NCBI GenBank assembly: GCA_003134855.1
Contig: PLCS01000007.1
Location: forward strand, 62,001 to 126,000
Direction: 5' to 3'
DNA from: Acidobacteriaceae bacterium
GTDB taxonomy: Bacteria > Acidobacteriota > Terriglobia > Terriglobales > Acidobacteriaceae
DNA: 64,000 bases
Positions 38,755-47,228 of the stretch are shown here, piece after piece. A program made the translations under genes and the position numbers. Positions within the stretch are counted from its first letter, which is position 1. The number at the start of each line of letters is the position of its first letter. The notes under the pieces were generated by a model, which saw only the letters and a list, made by a program, of their open reading frames with translations, ran no database searches and was not told where the DNA came from.

Positions 38755-40515
38755 ATGAGGCAATTCGTTGTTCCATTAGCGATTGGAGTGTTTATGGCTT
38801 CGGCGAATTCTGTTTATGCCGCGAATGAGAACTGGAAGCAGCAGTTCGAGAAGGTTTCCAACGATTACTTCGACCAAGTGTACTTTCCTTATGGGCCGAC
38901 AAGCGGAACTCAGGTTGGCTATCACCAGTACGACACGCAGTTAGAAGATTACTCGCGCAAGAATATTGACGCGGAGATCGACGCGCTTAAGCGCTTCGAG
39001 AAACGCATTGAGGCGATTCATCCCGATGCTGCCGCGGCGGATTTTGTTCCGCGGAGCGACCGCGAAATCGTGCTATCGAATATCCGCTCCACGCTTCTGA
39101 CTCTAGAAACGATTCGGCCATGGGAGAAGAATGCGGACAATTATTCGAGCACCTGCGCGAATGGGGCGTTTGTGCTGATGGAGCGCAAGTTTGCTTCACC
39201 GGATGAGCGGCTGCGGTCGCTGATCGCGCGGGAAAAACAGATGCCGGTTGTGCTGGCCGAGGCGCGCGTTAACCTGAAGAATCCGCCGCGCGTTTTCACG
39301 GAGATTGCCATCGAGCAGTTACCGGACATCGTGAGTTTTTTTGAGCACGATGTTCCGCTGGCCTTTGCCGACGCCAAAGATCCGGCTCTGAAGGAGGAGT
39401 TTGCGCAAACGAACGCGGCTGTCATTGCAGCGCTGAACAGTTATCTTGCCTGGCTGAAGACGGACCTATTGCCGCAATCCAATGGAGACTTCCGCATCGG
39501 CGCGGAGACCTTCTCGAAGAAGCTTCTGTATGACGAAATGGTGGATTTGCCGCTGGACAAGCTGCTGGAGATTGGCTGGGCAGATCTGCGCAAGAATCAG
39601 GCGCACTTCAACGAGGTTGCGAAGGAACTGGAGCCGGATAAGACGCCGGGCGCGGTGCTTGAAGAGTTAGGAGAGAATCATCCCGCTCCGGATCAATTAT
39701 TGAATAGCTTCCGCGCCACCTTCGATGGACTGATCAGCTTCATTCGCGCGCATCATATTGTAAACATCCCCTCGGATGTGCGGCCCATTGTGGAAGAGAC
39801 GCCGCCTTTTATGCGCGCGACGACCTTTGCCAGCATGGATACGCCGGGGCCGTATGAGAGTCATGCGACAGAGGCTTACTTCAATGTAACTCTTCCCGAT
39901 CCGTCGATGACGCCCGCCCAGGTTGAAGGTTATATGCATTCCTTTAATATCGGCACGGTGATTTCAACGGCGGTGCATGAGGCTTATCCGGGCCATTACA
40001 TTCAGTTTTTCTGGCTTCCGCAGGCGCCCAGCCGGGTGCGCAAGCTACTGGGCGCTAACACCGACATTGAGGGATGGGCGCACTACACAGAGCAGATGAT
40101 GCTCGACGAAGGTTACGGACAGCCGGGAGCGGGAGCGAAGGACGAGCGCGAGACGAAATTTCTGCGACTGGGACAACTGCAGGATGCGCTGCTGCGCAAC
40201 GCCCGCTTCATCGTCGGTATTCAAATGCACAGCGGCAAAATGAGTTTTGATGAGGCGGTTGCATTTTTCCAGAAGGAAGGCTATCAATCGAAGGAGACAG
40301 CCACGGTGGAGACCAAGCGCGGGGCTGGCGATCCGACTTATCTCTACTACACGCTGGGCAAGCTGGAGATCATGAAGCTGCGCGAGGATATGAAGAAGAA
40401 GCAGGGTGCGGCTTTCTCGCTGGAGGAGTTTCATAATAACTTGTTGCGGCAGGGATTTCCGCCGATTAAGATTGTGCGGAAGGCGCTAATGGGGGATGAT
40501 TCGCCGACGCTGTGA
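38755..40515 (+). CDS. DUF885-family secreted metallopeptidase-like protein
   Basis: This 586-residue protein has a signal peptide (RQFVVPLAIGVFMASANSVYA). The key motif HEAYPGH begins at His408, with Glu409 and His414, and is followed by YIQFFWLPQAPSRVRKLLGANTDIEGWAHYTEQMM. This is the pattern of DUF885 proteins, which resemble zinc peptidases of the thermolysin/M3 type. The C-terminus ends TYLYYTLGKLEIMKLREDMKKKQGAAFSLEEFHNNLLRQG, again as in the family. It is presumably periplasmic. Its actual substrate is unknown. It lies 31 bases after mfd but a functional link is not implied. Confidence 0.85.
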   Translation: MRQFVVPLAIGVFMASANSVYAANENWKQQFEKVSNDYFDQVYFPYGPTSGTQVGYHQYDTQLEDYSRKNIDAEIDALKRFEKRIEAIHPDAAAADFVPRSDREIVLSNIRSTLLTLETIRPWEKNADNYSSTCANGAFVLMERKFASPDERLRSLIAREKQMPVVLAEARVNLKNPPRVFTEIAIEQLPDIVSFFEHDVPLAFADAKDPALKEEFAQTNAAVIAALNSYLAWLKTDLLPQSNGDFRIGAETFSKKLLYDEMVDLPLDKLLEIGWADLRKNQAHFNEVAKELEPDKTPGAVLEELGENHPAPDQLLNSFRATFDGLISFIRAHHIVNIPSDVRPIVEETPPFMRATTFASMDTPGPYESHATEAYFNVTLPDPSMTPAQVEGYMHSFNIGTVISTAVHEAYPGHYIQFFWLPQAPSRVRKLLGANTDIEGWAHYTEQMMLDEGYGQPGAGAKDERETKFLRLGQLQDALLRNARFIVGIQMHSGKMSFDEAVAFFQKEGYQSKETATVETKRGAGDPTYLYYTLGKLEIMKLREDMKKKQGAAFSLEEFHNNLLRQGFPPIKIVRKALMGDDSPTL

Positions 40516-40687
40516 GCGGCGTGGAATCCCACCCTAGTTCACCCCAACGACGAAGACCTGTCGTTGGGGACCCCGAAGCCGCAACAACAAGATCGCGGCG
40601 AGGGTGGGGCACCCGGCGGTATGGTATCCCAGGTCTCAGAATCGAGACCTGGGGCACCCAAGATGTTATGGAGATGAGGGCGATGAG
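40516..40687. repeat. Spacer with CCCAGGTCTC hairpin (copy 2) and GGGGCACCC motifs
   Basis: The spacer holds a hairpin-prone CCCCAACGAC-CTGTCGTTGGGG stretch at about 40541-40570. It also holds GGTGGGGCACCCGGCGG and the second copy of the CCCAGGTCTC/GAGACCTGGG hairpin (40628-40653), which is identical to 25662-25687. The galU leader follows. Confidence 0.7.
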
Positions 40688-41563
40688 ATGAGCAAGCAGG
40701 TTCGAATAGCGGTTTTTCCGGCGGGAGGGTTAGGCACGCGATTTTTGCCGGCCACCAAAGTAATTCCCAAGGAGATGCTGGCGCTGGTGGACAAGCCCGT
40801 CATTCAGTACGGCGTGGAAGAGGCGGTTGCGTCGGGAATCGAGCACATCATCATTGTGACCGGGCGCGGTAAAGGCGCTATGGAGGATCATTTCGACCAT
40901 AGCTTCGAGCTGGATGCGGCGCTGGAGCGGAAGGGGAAGCATGAGTTACTCGCCGTGTCGCGCGGAGTGTCATCGCTGGCGCGGATCAGCTATGTGCGTC
41001 AAAAGGAGCCTTTAGGGCTGGGCCACGCCGTGCTGTGCGCCAAGAATCTGGTGGGCGATGAGCCCTTTGCCGTCCTTCTGCCTGACGATGTGATCGAGGC
41101 AGAGGTTCCTTGCCTGAAGCAGATGATGGGCGTCTTTGACGAGCGGAGCGGCTCGGTGCTGGCGACGCAGACCATGGAGGGCGAAGGAATTAGCGCGTAT
41201 GGCGTGCTGGCTGGCTCTCAGGATCCCGATAACTGGCGGATTTTCAACTGCATTGGAATGGTGGAGAAGCCGAAGTTTGCCGACGCGCCTTCGAATCAGG
41301 CCATTGTTGGCCGCTATATACTTACGCCGCGAATCTTCGAGTTATTGGCGAAGACAAAGCCCGGCGCGGGCGGCGAGATACAACTTACCGACGGCATCAA
41401 GGCGCTGCTCAAGGAAGAAAAAGTCTATGGTTACAACTTCGAGGGCAAACGATACGATGTTGGGGATAAGTTCGGCATGTTGCAGGCGACAGTGGAGCTT
41501 GCGCTGAAACGCGGCGATCTTGGTCCGCCATTCAGGGCGTACTTGAAAGGGCTGGCGCTGTAG
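40688..41563 (+). CDS. galU: UTP-glucose-1-phosphate uridylyltransferase
   Basis: This 291-residue enzyme makes UDP-glucose from UTP and glucose-1-phosphate for exopolysaccharide, lipopolysaccharide and trehalose pathways. It has the nucleotidyltransferase signature FPAGGLGTRFLPATKVIPKEMLALVDKPVIQY near the start. FAVLLPDDVIEA, the GEGISAYGVLAG region, FNCIGMVEKPKF and GGEIQLTDGIKAL then YDVGDKFGMLQA follow in order. The ATG at 40688 is favoured because family members begin just ahead of this signature; the upstream open frame extends through the hairpin spacer. It precedes membrane glycosylation genes, a consistent context. Confidence 0.96.
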   Translation: MSKQVRIAVFPAGGLGTRFLPATKVIPKEMLALVDKPVIQYGVEEAVASGIEHIIIVTGRGKGAMEDHFDHSFELDAALERKGKHELLAVSRGVSSLARISYVRQKEPLGLGHAVLCAKNLVGDEPFAVLLPDDVIEAEVPCLKQMMGVFDERSGSVLATQTMEGEGISAYGVLAGSQDPDNWRIFNCIGMVEKPKFADAPSNQAIVGRYILTPRIFELLAKTKPGAGGEIQLTDGIKALLKEEKVYGYNFEGKRYDVGDKFGMLQATVELALKRGDLGPPFRAYLKGLAL

Positions 41564-41609
41564 AACAACTTGTCAGCGAGTTATTGGTTCCTGCATAAAT
41601 AATGTCCTT

Positions 41610-41715
41610 GCGCCGTCCCTATGGGACTCCGTAACGAACTTGTGCAATCCCTTTTCCCCACGCTGAAGCGCGGGGCTAACAACCACTGCGCCTACGGCAC
41701 GGGCGACGGCCTGTA
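41610..41715. repeat. GCGGGGCTAA-type repeat R2, copy 1 (3' end of the GT-C gene)
   Basis: The landmarks are CCCTATGGGACTCCG, CCCCACGCTGAAGCGCGGGG, CTAACAACCACTGCGCC and GGCACGGGCGAC, in that order. The same order occurs at about 42514-42612 inside the coding region of the next gene. This copy encodes the last 15 or so residues and the stop of that minus-strand gene. Confidence 0.8.
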
Positions 41716-43355
41716 AAGCCCGCGTAGACAGCGATTCCGCCCAGCGCAAAGAGCATGGGAAAGCACTCCAGCGTGTAACGCGCCTCGGGAGCTTCGACGG
41801 TCATCAACAGGGCGCAGCGCAGCACCATGTAGGCCACCATCCACGGCCAGAAGCTGGGCCTCCAAGAACAGGTCTTCGTTCTCGGGGTGGAGAAGCGCGG
41901 ACGCAAAGAAAGCCCCGCCAGCGCCAGCAGCAGATAGAGGGCGTTCAGCCCCGCCCAGGCCCAACTGAAGCGGGTCTCCGCGTTGTGATGCGCATAGACC
42001 CACCAGTCCAGGTCGATGTCCATGTTTTCGACGCGCGGGCGCAGACTCATATCAGCCACCCGCCCCAGCGGCAGCCAGAGGTAATAGCGGAGCGGATGGG
42101 CGGCGATGCGCTCGTCGGCCAGCTTGCCGAAGCGCGCATCCACCTCCGGCACAATGTCCTTTGCGTTGTCGCGGTCGTTGTAGTCGGCGGCCAGAGCGGC
42201 GGTCTTTTCGTACTGCGCGGGCGAGTCGAAGGCCCGGCTGGGGAGTTTGGCCAGGTCGAGCGGGGCTCCCGGCACCTCCCAATAGACCTCGTAGGTGGAG
42301 ACGAAGTCGAGGGACCAGGTTTTGACCCAGCGCTGCCAGCCGGGATAGGTCTCCTGGCCGGGGTCGTTGGCGTAGCGCGGGGCCAGCGGCTGGAAGACGT
42401 GGAAGACCTGCCAGTTGCGGAGGGTCCAGGCGGTAAAGGGCGCGAGCGCCAGGAGCGTACAGACCACGGCCATGCGGGCTAGGCGGGCAGCGCTATTTGA
42501 AGAACGCGGAGCATAAGCGCCGTCTCTACGGGACTCCGGAAAATTATTGGTTGCGACTACCCCACGCTGAAGCGCGGGGCTAATGACCACTGCGCCTGTG
42601 GCGCGGGCGACCTTTGGAGATTCCTCTATCCCCGGCTTTCCTTCCCCGCGCCTCAACCCAATCACCAGCGCCGGGGCCAGCGCTACGGCGACTAACGCGC
42701 CGTCGGGCCGGAGCAGGGCCGCATAGGTGACGGCAAAGGTAAAGCAGAGCGCCGTTCCCCATCCCGGCCGCTGACGGAAGCGCGCCGCGGACCACAGCGC
42801 CAGCGCGATCATGAACAGCGTCAACGACTCCGGCATCGGCGCGGCGGCGTAGATCGCCGTAAACGGGCAGAGCGCGGCCAGCCACAGCGTGGCGTGCGCG
42901 GCCCCGCGGCTGAATCCGGCCCCGCGGTTGAAACCGGCCTCACAGCCGAAGCCGCCGCCGCGGGGCGCGACCGGCGCGATGCGGCCGGCAAAATCGGCCA
43001 GCAGCAGGCAGCCGGCCAGCTCAAGCGCAATCTGCACCCAGGCCGCCGAGGCGTAGTTTTCCATTCCGAAGCCGCGGAAGCAGAGCGCCAGAAAGAAGGG
43101 ATAACCGGGGAGGCGAATCAGCGTGGGATTCATTCTGCCGCCAACCCCGGTGAGCGCATATTGACCATGCAAGAGCAGGTTCTTGCCCATGTCGCCGTAG
43201 ATCAGCGAGTCTCCGTTGGCTAGGAAATATGTCTTCAGCATCCACAGGCGCAAGGCGAGGCCGGCGGTCATGGCCAGGGCGACAGAGAGCCCCGGTAGCA
43301 CGCGGACACGGCTCCGGCGCCAGACGGTCGATTGACTCTGGTGGTCAGCTTCCAT
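41676..43355 (-). CDS. GT-C type membrane glycosyltransferase-like protein with an in-frame repeat insertion
   Basis: This protein of about 559 residues from ATG 43355 has many transmembrane helices. An N-terminal GT-C segment (LRLWMLKTYFLANGDSLIYG and then LLHGQYALTG, RLPGYPFFLALC) resembles ArnT/RgtA-like mannosyltransferase folds. Such proteins use lipid-linked sugars in the periplasm. Two repeat-related insertions are visible. Between two helices, residues such as VARATGAVVISPALQRGVVA are encoded by repeat R2 (42514-42612). Around GFNRGAGFSRGA lies an 18-base tandem repeat (42901-42936). The C-terminus is repeat-encoded too. The gene may be decaying or may tolerate loop insertions. Confidence 0.8.
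   Translation of the reverse strand: MEADHQSQSTVWRRSRVRVLPGLSVALAMTAGLALRLWMLKTYFLANGDSLIYGDMGKNLLLHGQYALTGVGGRMNPTLIRLPGYPFFLALCFRGFGMENYASAAWVQIALELAGCLLLADFAGRIAPVAPRGGGFGCEAGFNRGAGFSRGAAHATLWLAALCPFTAIYAAAPMPESLTLFMIALALWSAARFRQRPGWGTALCFTFAVTYAALLRPDGALVAVALAPALVIGLRRGEGKPGIEESPKVARATGAVVISPALQRGVVATNNFPESRRDGAYAPRSSNSAARLARMAVVCTLLALAPFTAWTLRNWQVFHVFQPLAPRYANDPGQETYPGWQRWVKTWSLDFVSTYEVYWEVPGAPLDLAKLPSRAFDSPAQYEKTAALAADYNDRDNAKDIVPEVDARFGKLADERIAAHPLRYYLWLPLGRVADMSLRPRVENMDIDLDWWVYAHHNAETRFSWAWAGLNALYLLLALAGLSLRPRFSTPRTKTCSWRPSFWPWMVAYMVLRCALLMTVEAPEARYTLECFPMLFALGGIAVYAGFTGRRPCRRRSGC
42514..42612. repeat. Repeat R2, copy 2, inside the GT-C gene
   Basis: The copy contains CTCTACGGGACTCCGGAA, TACCCCACGCTGAAGCGCGG, GGCTAATGACCACTGCGCCT and GTGGCGCGGGCGACC, in the same order as copy 1 at 41610-41715. 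It lies within the coding sequence without a frameshift, adding about 33 residues between transmembrane segments. Confidence 0.8.
42901..42954. repeat. 18-base tandem repeat within the GT-C gene
   Basis: Two clean units GCCCCGCGGYTGAAWCCG (42901-42918 and 42919-42936) are followed by a degenerate third. Because the unit is a multiple of three the frame is kept, and the protein reads GFNRGA/GFSRGA there. Confidence 0.7.
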
Positions 43356-43385
43356 ACGATTCGTACTGTATAGCGTAGACTGTCT

Positions 43386-43501
43386 TATAGCAAAACCAGG
43401 GTTATAATACCCTCTCGAAAATACCGGAAGGCGGCTTTTTCTTAAGGAAAAAGCCACTTGAATTCATTGGCCCCAGGTACAGCAACCCTGATTTTGCTAT
43501 A
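43386..43501. mobile_element. 116-base miniature inverted-repeat element, MITE-like
   Basis: The terminal inverted repeats are TATAGCAAAACCAGGGTT (43386-43403) and AACCCTGATTTTGCTATA (43484-43501), 17 of 18 complementary. An internal perfect stem GGCTTTTTC/GAAAAAGCC lies at 43434-43456. TA at both ends suggests a TA target-site duplication, as used by IS630/Tc1-type transposases. No coding frame is present. It sits in the divergent promoter region of the GT-C gene and the large fusion gene. Confidence 0.6.
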
Positions 43502-43566
43502 GCGGTTTTTGCCGCAGATACGGTATTCGCAACCCCGTTTTCGCACAAGGAAAAGCCAGGCCGTTC

Positions 43567-46500
43567 ATGCCGGATAAACAGATCTTTTTCGATCCGCAAC
43601 GCAAGCGATGGAAGCGGTTGCGCCGCATACTCGATGCGACGGCCGTCCTCTTCACGCTGGTTCTGGCGGTTTTCATCTTCAATGTGCTGCGCTATCAGCA
43701 TCTGCCGGAGCTGTTGCTGGCCACCCCCAAGCACAATTACAAGGCATTGCCGGAGCGCATACCGCTGAAAGGCCCGCGCCCGGCGCGGCGCAAGACCGCC
43801 CGCAAGCCCTCGGAGATTCCCTTCAACTCCGGCGAGGGTTTGCGCGCGACCTATTTCGTACCCTACGACCCAGCCAGCTACTCCTCGTTCAAGGAACACG
43901 TTCATCAGATCGATCTGCTCTTCCCCGAGTGGCTGCACATTGACGCTCCTCAGGCAACGCTGCTGGCCATGAGCAGCGACAACCACCATGAGTATGCGGT
44001 GATTGAAGGCGCCGCGGTGCACGATCCCGACGACCAGAATAGGATCAAGCGGGTGATCCAGGCGGCCAAGGAAGACACGGAAATCTTTCCCCACCTGAAC
44101 AACTTAAACCCCAACACCCAGAGCTGGGATCCGGCCATCGCATTGATACTTGCCGACGCCGGCAAGCGGGCCGCGCTGCGCCAGCAAATCCTGCGCTTCT
44201 TTGCCGCTTTCCCGGCCTATCACGGCCTCTCGCTGGACATCGAAAACCTGCCCGACGAAGCCAGCCCGGCGTATCTGAGTTTCGTGCGGGAACTCTATAG
44301 CGACCTGCACGCACGCAAACTGAAGCTGTACGTCAACACCCAGATCCTGACCACCGACAACGATTTCAAAGGGATAGCCGCCAACTCCGACGGCGTGATC
44401 CTGATGAACTACGACGAGCACCAGATCGAGAGCCAGCCAGGCCCCATCGCCAGCCAGGAGTGGTTCGTCGGCAACCTGCGGCGCGTCCTCACGCTGGTGC
44501 CCAAGGAGAAGCTGATCTGTGCCGTGGGCAACTACGGCTACGACTGGACGCTTTCGATCCCCGCCCCAACCAAAAACAAGAAAGAGGCCGGCAAGCATCC
44601 CAATCTTGTCCTGACGACCGAAGACCTGCACGTCTCTGAAGTCTGGCAGCGCGCCTCCGACGCCGATGCCGACCTGAATCTGGATTACGACACCCTCAAT
44701 CCCCACTTCGAGTACATCGACGAGGACTTAAACCAGCGCCACGTGGTCTGGTTCCTCGATGGCGTGACGATGTTGAACGAGTTGCGCGCCGCCCGCGCCA
44801 TGGGCCTGCAAACCTTCGCGCTCTGGCGCCTTGGCGAGGAGGACAGCTCGCTGTGGAACATCTGGGACAAGCCCACCAGCCCTGACTCGCTGCAATCATT
44901 AAGCTCCCCTCAACCCGGCCACGATGTGGATGAAGAGGGCGAAGGCGACATCATCCGCATCACCGGCCTGCCCCAGCCCGGAAAACGCACCATTGAGGTC
45001 GATACCGACGAACTCGATCCGCGCAGAAAGCTCATCATCGATGAGCACATGGACGTCTACCCGCGCACCTACACCATCGAGCAGTACGGCTACCACGCCA
45101 ACGAAGTCTCGCTCTCCTTCGACGACGGACCCGACCCCAAGTGGACGCCCAGGATTCTCGATGTTCTCCGTGACAAGAACGTCAAGGCAACCTTCATGTT
45201 CATCGGCGCGGAAGCCGCGCAGTACATCAGCATCATGAAGCGCGTCTACCGCGAGGGCCATGAGATCGGCAACCACACCTGGAGCCATCCCGACATCAGC
45301 GAAATCTCCAACAGCCAGATCGATCTGGAACTCAAGCTGACCGAACGCCTTTACGCCAGCAAGCTGGGAATTCAGCCGCTCTACTTTCGTCCCCCCTACG
45401 ACATCGACGAAGAGCCGGATACCGACGACCAGGCCGCCCCGGTGGAGCGCATCCAGCAGGATGGATACACGATTATCGGCAACAAGCTGGATACCGACGA
45501 CTGGAACGAGCATCCGCACAAGTCGCCGGAGGAGATCACCGAGACCATTCTCAAACAGTTGCAGACCATGAAAACCAAGCCGCAGTTTCGCGGCTCCATC
45601 ATCCTGCTGCACGACGGCGGCGGCGACCGCTCCGCAACCGTGGCCGCATTGCCCACACTGATCGACGCGCTGCGCGCCAACGGCTACACCATCGTTCCGG
45701 TCTCCGCCCTGATGGGTAAAACCACCGCTCAAGTGATGCCCAAGCTCACCTTCCGGCAGTACCTGCGCGCCCTGCCGGACTCCATCGCCTTCTCCAGCAT
45801 GGCCATCATCGGCAAGTTCATCGTGCTGGTTTTCTTCCTGGGCGACATTCTGATGAGCGCGCGCCTCATCCTGGTGGGCATCCTCGCCGTTATCGACCGC
45901 CTGCTCCGCCCCCACGCCGTGGCCTCGCCCGGCTTCAATCCCCGCGTCGCCGTCCTCATTCCGGCTTTCAACGAGGAAAAGGTCATCGTCCGCACCATCC
46001 GCTCAGTGCTCAACTCGGACTACGCCAACCTGCGTATCATCGTGATCGACGACGGCTCCAGCGACCGCACCGCCGAGGTCGCGCGGACGGCTTACGCCGC
46101 CCAGATCGCCGCCGGCCGCGTTCAGGTTCTCAGCAAGCCCAACGGAGGCAAGGCCGCCGCGCTGAACTTCGCCCTCGACCGCCTGACGGAGGAGTTTTAC
46201 GTCGGCATCGACGCAGACACCGTCATCGCTGCCGACGCCATCAGCAAGCTCATCCCGCACTTTGAAGACCCGCTGGTCGGCGCCGTCGCCGGAAATGCCA
46301 AGGTCGGCAACCGCGTCAACCTGTGGACCCGATGGCAGGCCCTCGAATACATCACCAGCCAGAACTTCGAGCGCCGGGCTCTCGATTTATTTAACGTCGT
46401 CGTCGTAGTTCCCGGAGCCATCGGCGCATGGCGCACCGGCCCCGTCAAGGCGGTTGGCGGCTATCCCATCAACACCGTCGCCGAAGACGCCGATCTCACG

Positions 46501-47094
46501 ATGGCTTTGCTGGAACAAAAGTTGAAGGTCGTCTACGAGGACCGCGCGCTGGCCTTCACCGAGGCCCCCATCGACGCCAAGGGACTGATGCGCCAGCGCT
46601 TCCGCTGGTCGTTTGGAATTTTGCAAGCGGTCTGGAAGCATCGCCTGGCCTTTGTGCGCAACAAGGCCATGGGACTCTTCGCACTGCCCAACATCCTCAT
46701 CTTCCAGATGCTGCTGCCGCTGGTCTCGCCCTTCATCGATATGATGTTCCTTTGGGGCATGATCAATTACTTCATAGACAGGCACTTCCACCCTGAGACC
46801 GCCTCAGCCGCCGACTTCAACAAGCTGCTGCTCTACTTCCTCGGCTTCCTGGTCATCGATTTCATCACCTCTTCGATTGCCTTCTCGCTGGAGCGCCGCC
46901 ACCCCGCCAACAAAGGCGACGGCTGGCTGCTCTTCCACATCTGGCTGCAACGATTTGCCTACCGCCAGGTCTTCTCCATCGTGCTCTTCAAGACCGTCAA
47001 GCGGGCTATCGACGGCAAGCCCTTCAATTGGGACAAGCTGGAACGCACCGCCAAGATGAGCAAGAGCACCGAAGCGCTGACGGAGACGGCGTGA
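43567..47094 (+). CDS. Trifunctional fusion: GH18-like domain, NodB polysaccharide deacetylase and GT2 synthase
   Basis: This 1175-residue membrane protein has a first helix over about residues 18-38. A GH18-like hydrolase domain spans about 90-430, with LSLDIENLPDE near 220 resembling the catalytic DxxDxDxE strand. A NodB-type deacetylase follows at about 515-720, with LSFDDGPDPKWT at 516-527 and the metal-binding HTWSHPDIS near 569-573. A GT2 glycosyltransferase spans about 790-1060, with LIPAFNEEKV near 796, DADT near 880 and QRFRWSFG near 1010. Further helices close it. Together the domains resemble synthesis, deacetylation and trimming of beta-linked N-acetylhexosamine polymers, similar in idea to Pga/Ica or chitin systems. 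The polymer is inferred. Confidence 0.9.
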   Translation: MPDKQIFFDPQRKRWKRLRRILDATAVLFTLVLAVFIFNVLRYQHLPELLLATPKHNYKALPERIPLKGPRPARRKTARKPSEIPFNSGEGLRATYFVPYDPASYSSFKEHVHQIDLLFPEWLHIDAPQATLLAMSSDNHHEYAVIEGAAVHDPDDQNRIKRVIQAAKEDTEIFPHLNNLNPNTQSWDPAIALILADAGKRAALRQQILRFFAAFPAYHGLSLDIENLPDEASPAYLSFVRELYSDLHARKLKLYVNTQILTTDNDFKGIAANSDGVILMNYDEHQIESQPGPIASQEWFVGNLRRVLTLVPKEKLICAVGNYGYDWTLSIPAPTKNKKEAGKHPNLVLTTEDLHVSEVWQRASDADADLNLDYDTLNPHFEYIDEDLNQRHVVWFLDGVTMLNELRAARAMGLQTFALWRLGEEDSSLWNIWDKPTSPDSLQSLSSPQPGHDVDEEGEGDIIRITGLPQPGKRTIEVDTDELDPRRKLIIDEHMDVYPRTYTIEQYGYHANEVSLSFDDGPDPKWTPRILDVLRDKNVKATFMFIGAEAAQYISIMKRVYREGHEIGNHTWSHPDISEISNSQIDLELKLTERLYASKLGIQPLYFRPPYDIDEEPDTDDQAAPVERIQQDGYTIIGNKLDTDDWNEHPHKSPEEITETILKQLQTMKTKPQFRGSIILLHDGGGDRSATVAALPTLIDALRANGYTIVPVSALMGKTTAQVMPKLTFRQYLRALPDSIAFSSMAIIGKFIVLVFFLGDILMSARLILVGILAVIDRLLRPHAVASPGFNPRVAVLIPAFNEEKVIVRTIRSVLNSDYANLRIIVIDDGSSDRTAEVARTAYAAQIAAGRVQVLSKPNGGKAAALNFALDRLTEEFYVGIDADTVIAADAISKLIPHFEDPLVGAVAGNAKVGNRVNLWTRWQALEYITSQNFERRALDLFNVVVVVPGAIGAWRTGPVKAVGGYPINTVAEDADLTMALLEQKLKVVYEDRALAFTEAPIDAKGLMRQRFRWSFGILQAVWKHRLAFVRNKAMGLFALPNILIFQMLLPLVSPFIDMMFLWGMINYFIDRHFHPETASAADFNKLLLYFLGFLVIDFITSSIAFSLERRHPANKGDGWLLFHIWLQRFAYRQVFSIVLFKTVKRAIDGKPFNWDKLERTAKMSKSTEALTETA

Positions 47095-47228
47095 AGGAAA
47101 CTCTGCACAAATCATTTTTGGCGCAACCGACATTCCCTCAGGGGCTAAAAGCCCGCTTGATTTTGTGGCACTAACGGCACGACTAAAGTCGTGCCCTGAC
47201 ACAAAACAGGACTTGCGTAGAGTTTTTT
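47095..47228. repeat. Spacer with GGCACGACT palindrome
   Basis: CCCTCAGGGGCTAAAAGCCC (47132-47151) is followed by GGCACGACT (47176-47184), two bases, and AGTCGTGCC (47187-47195), a perfect inverted repeat. The downstream piece reads CCTGACACAAAACAGGAC. The same family occurs at 23548-23567 and 48224-48470. Confidence 0.8.
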
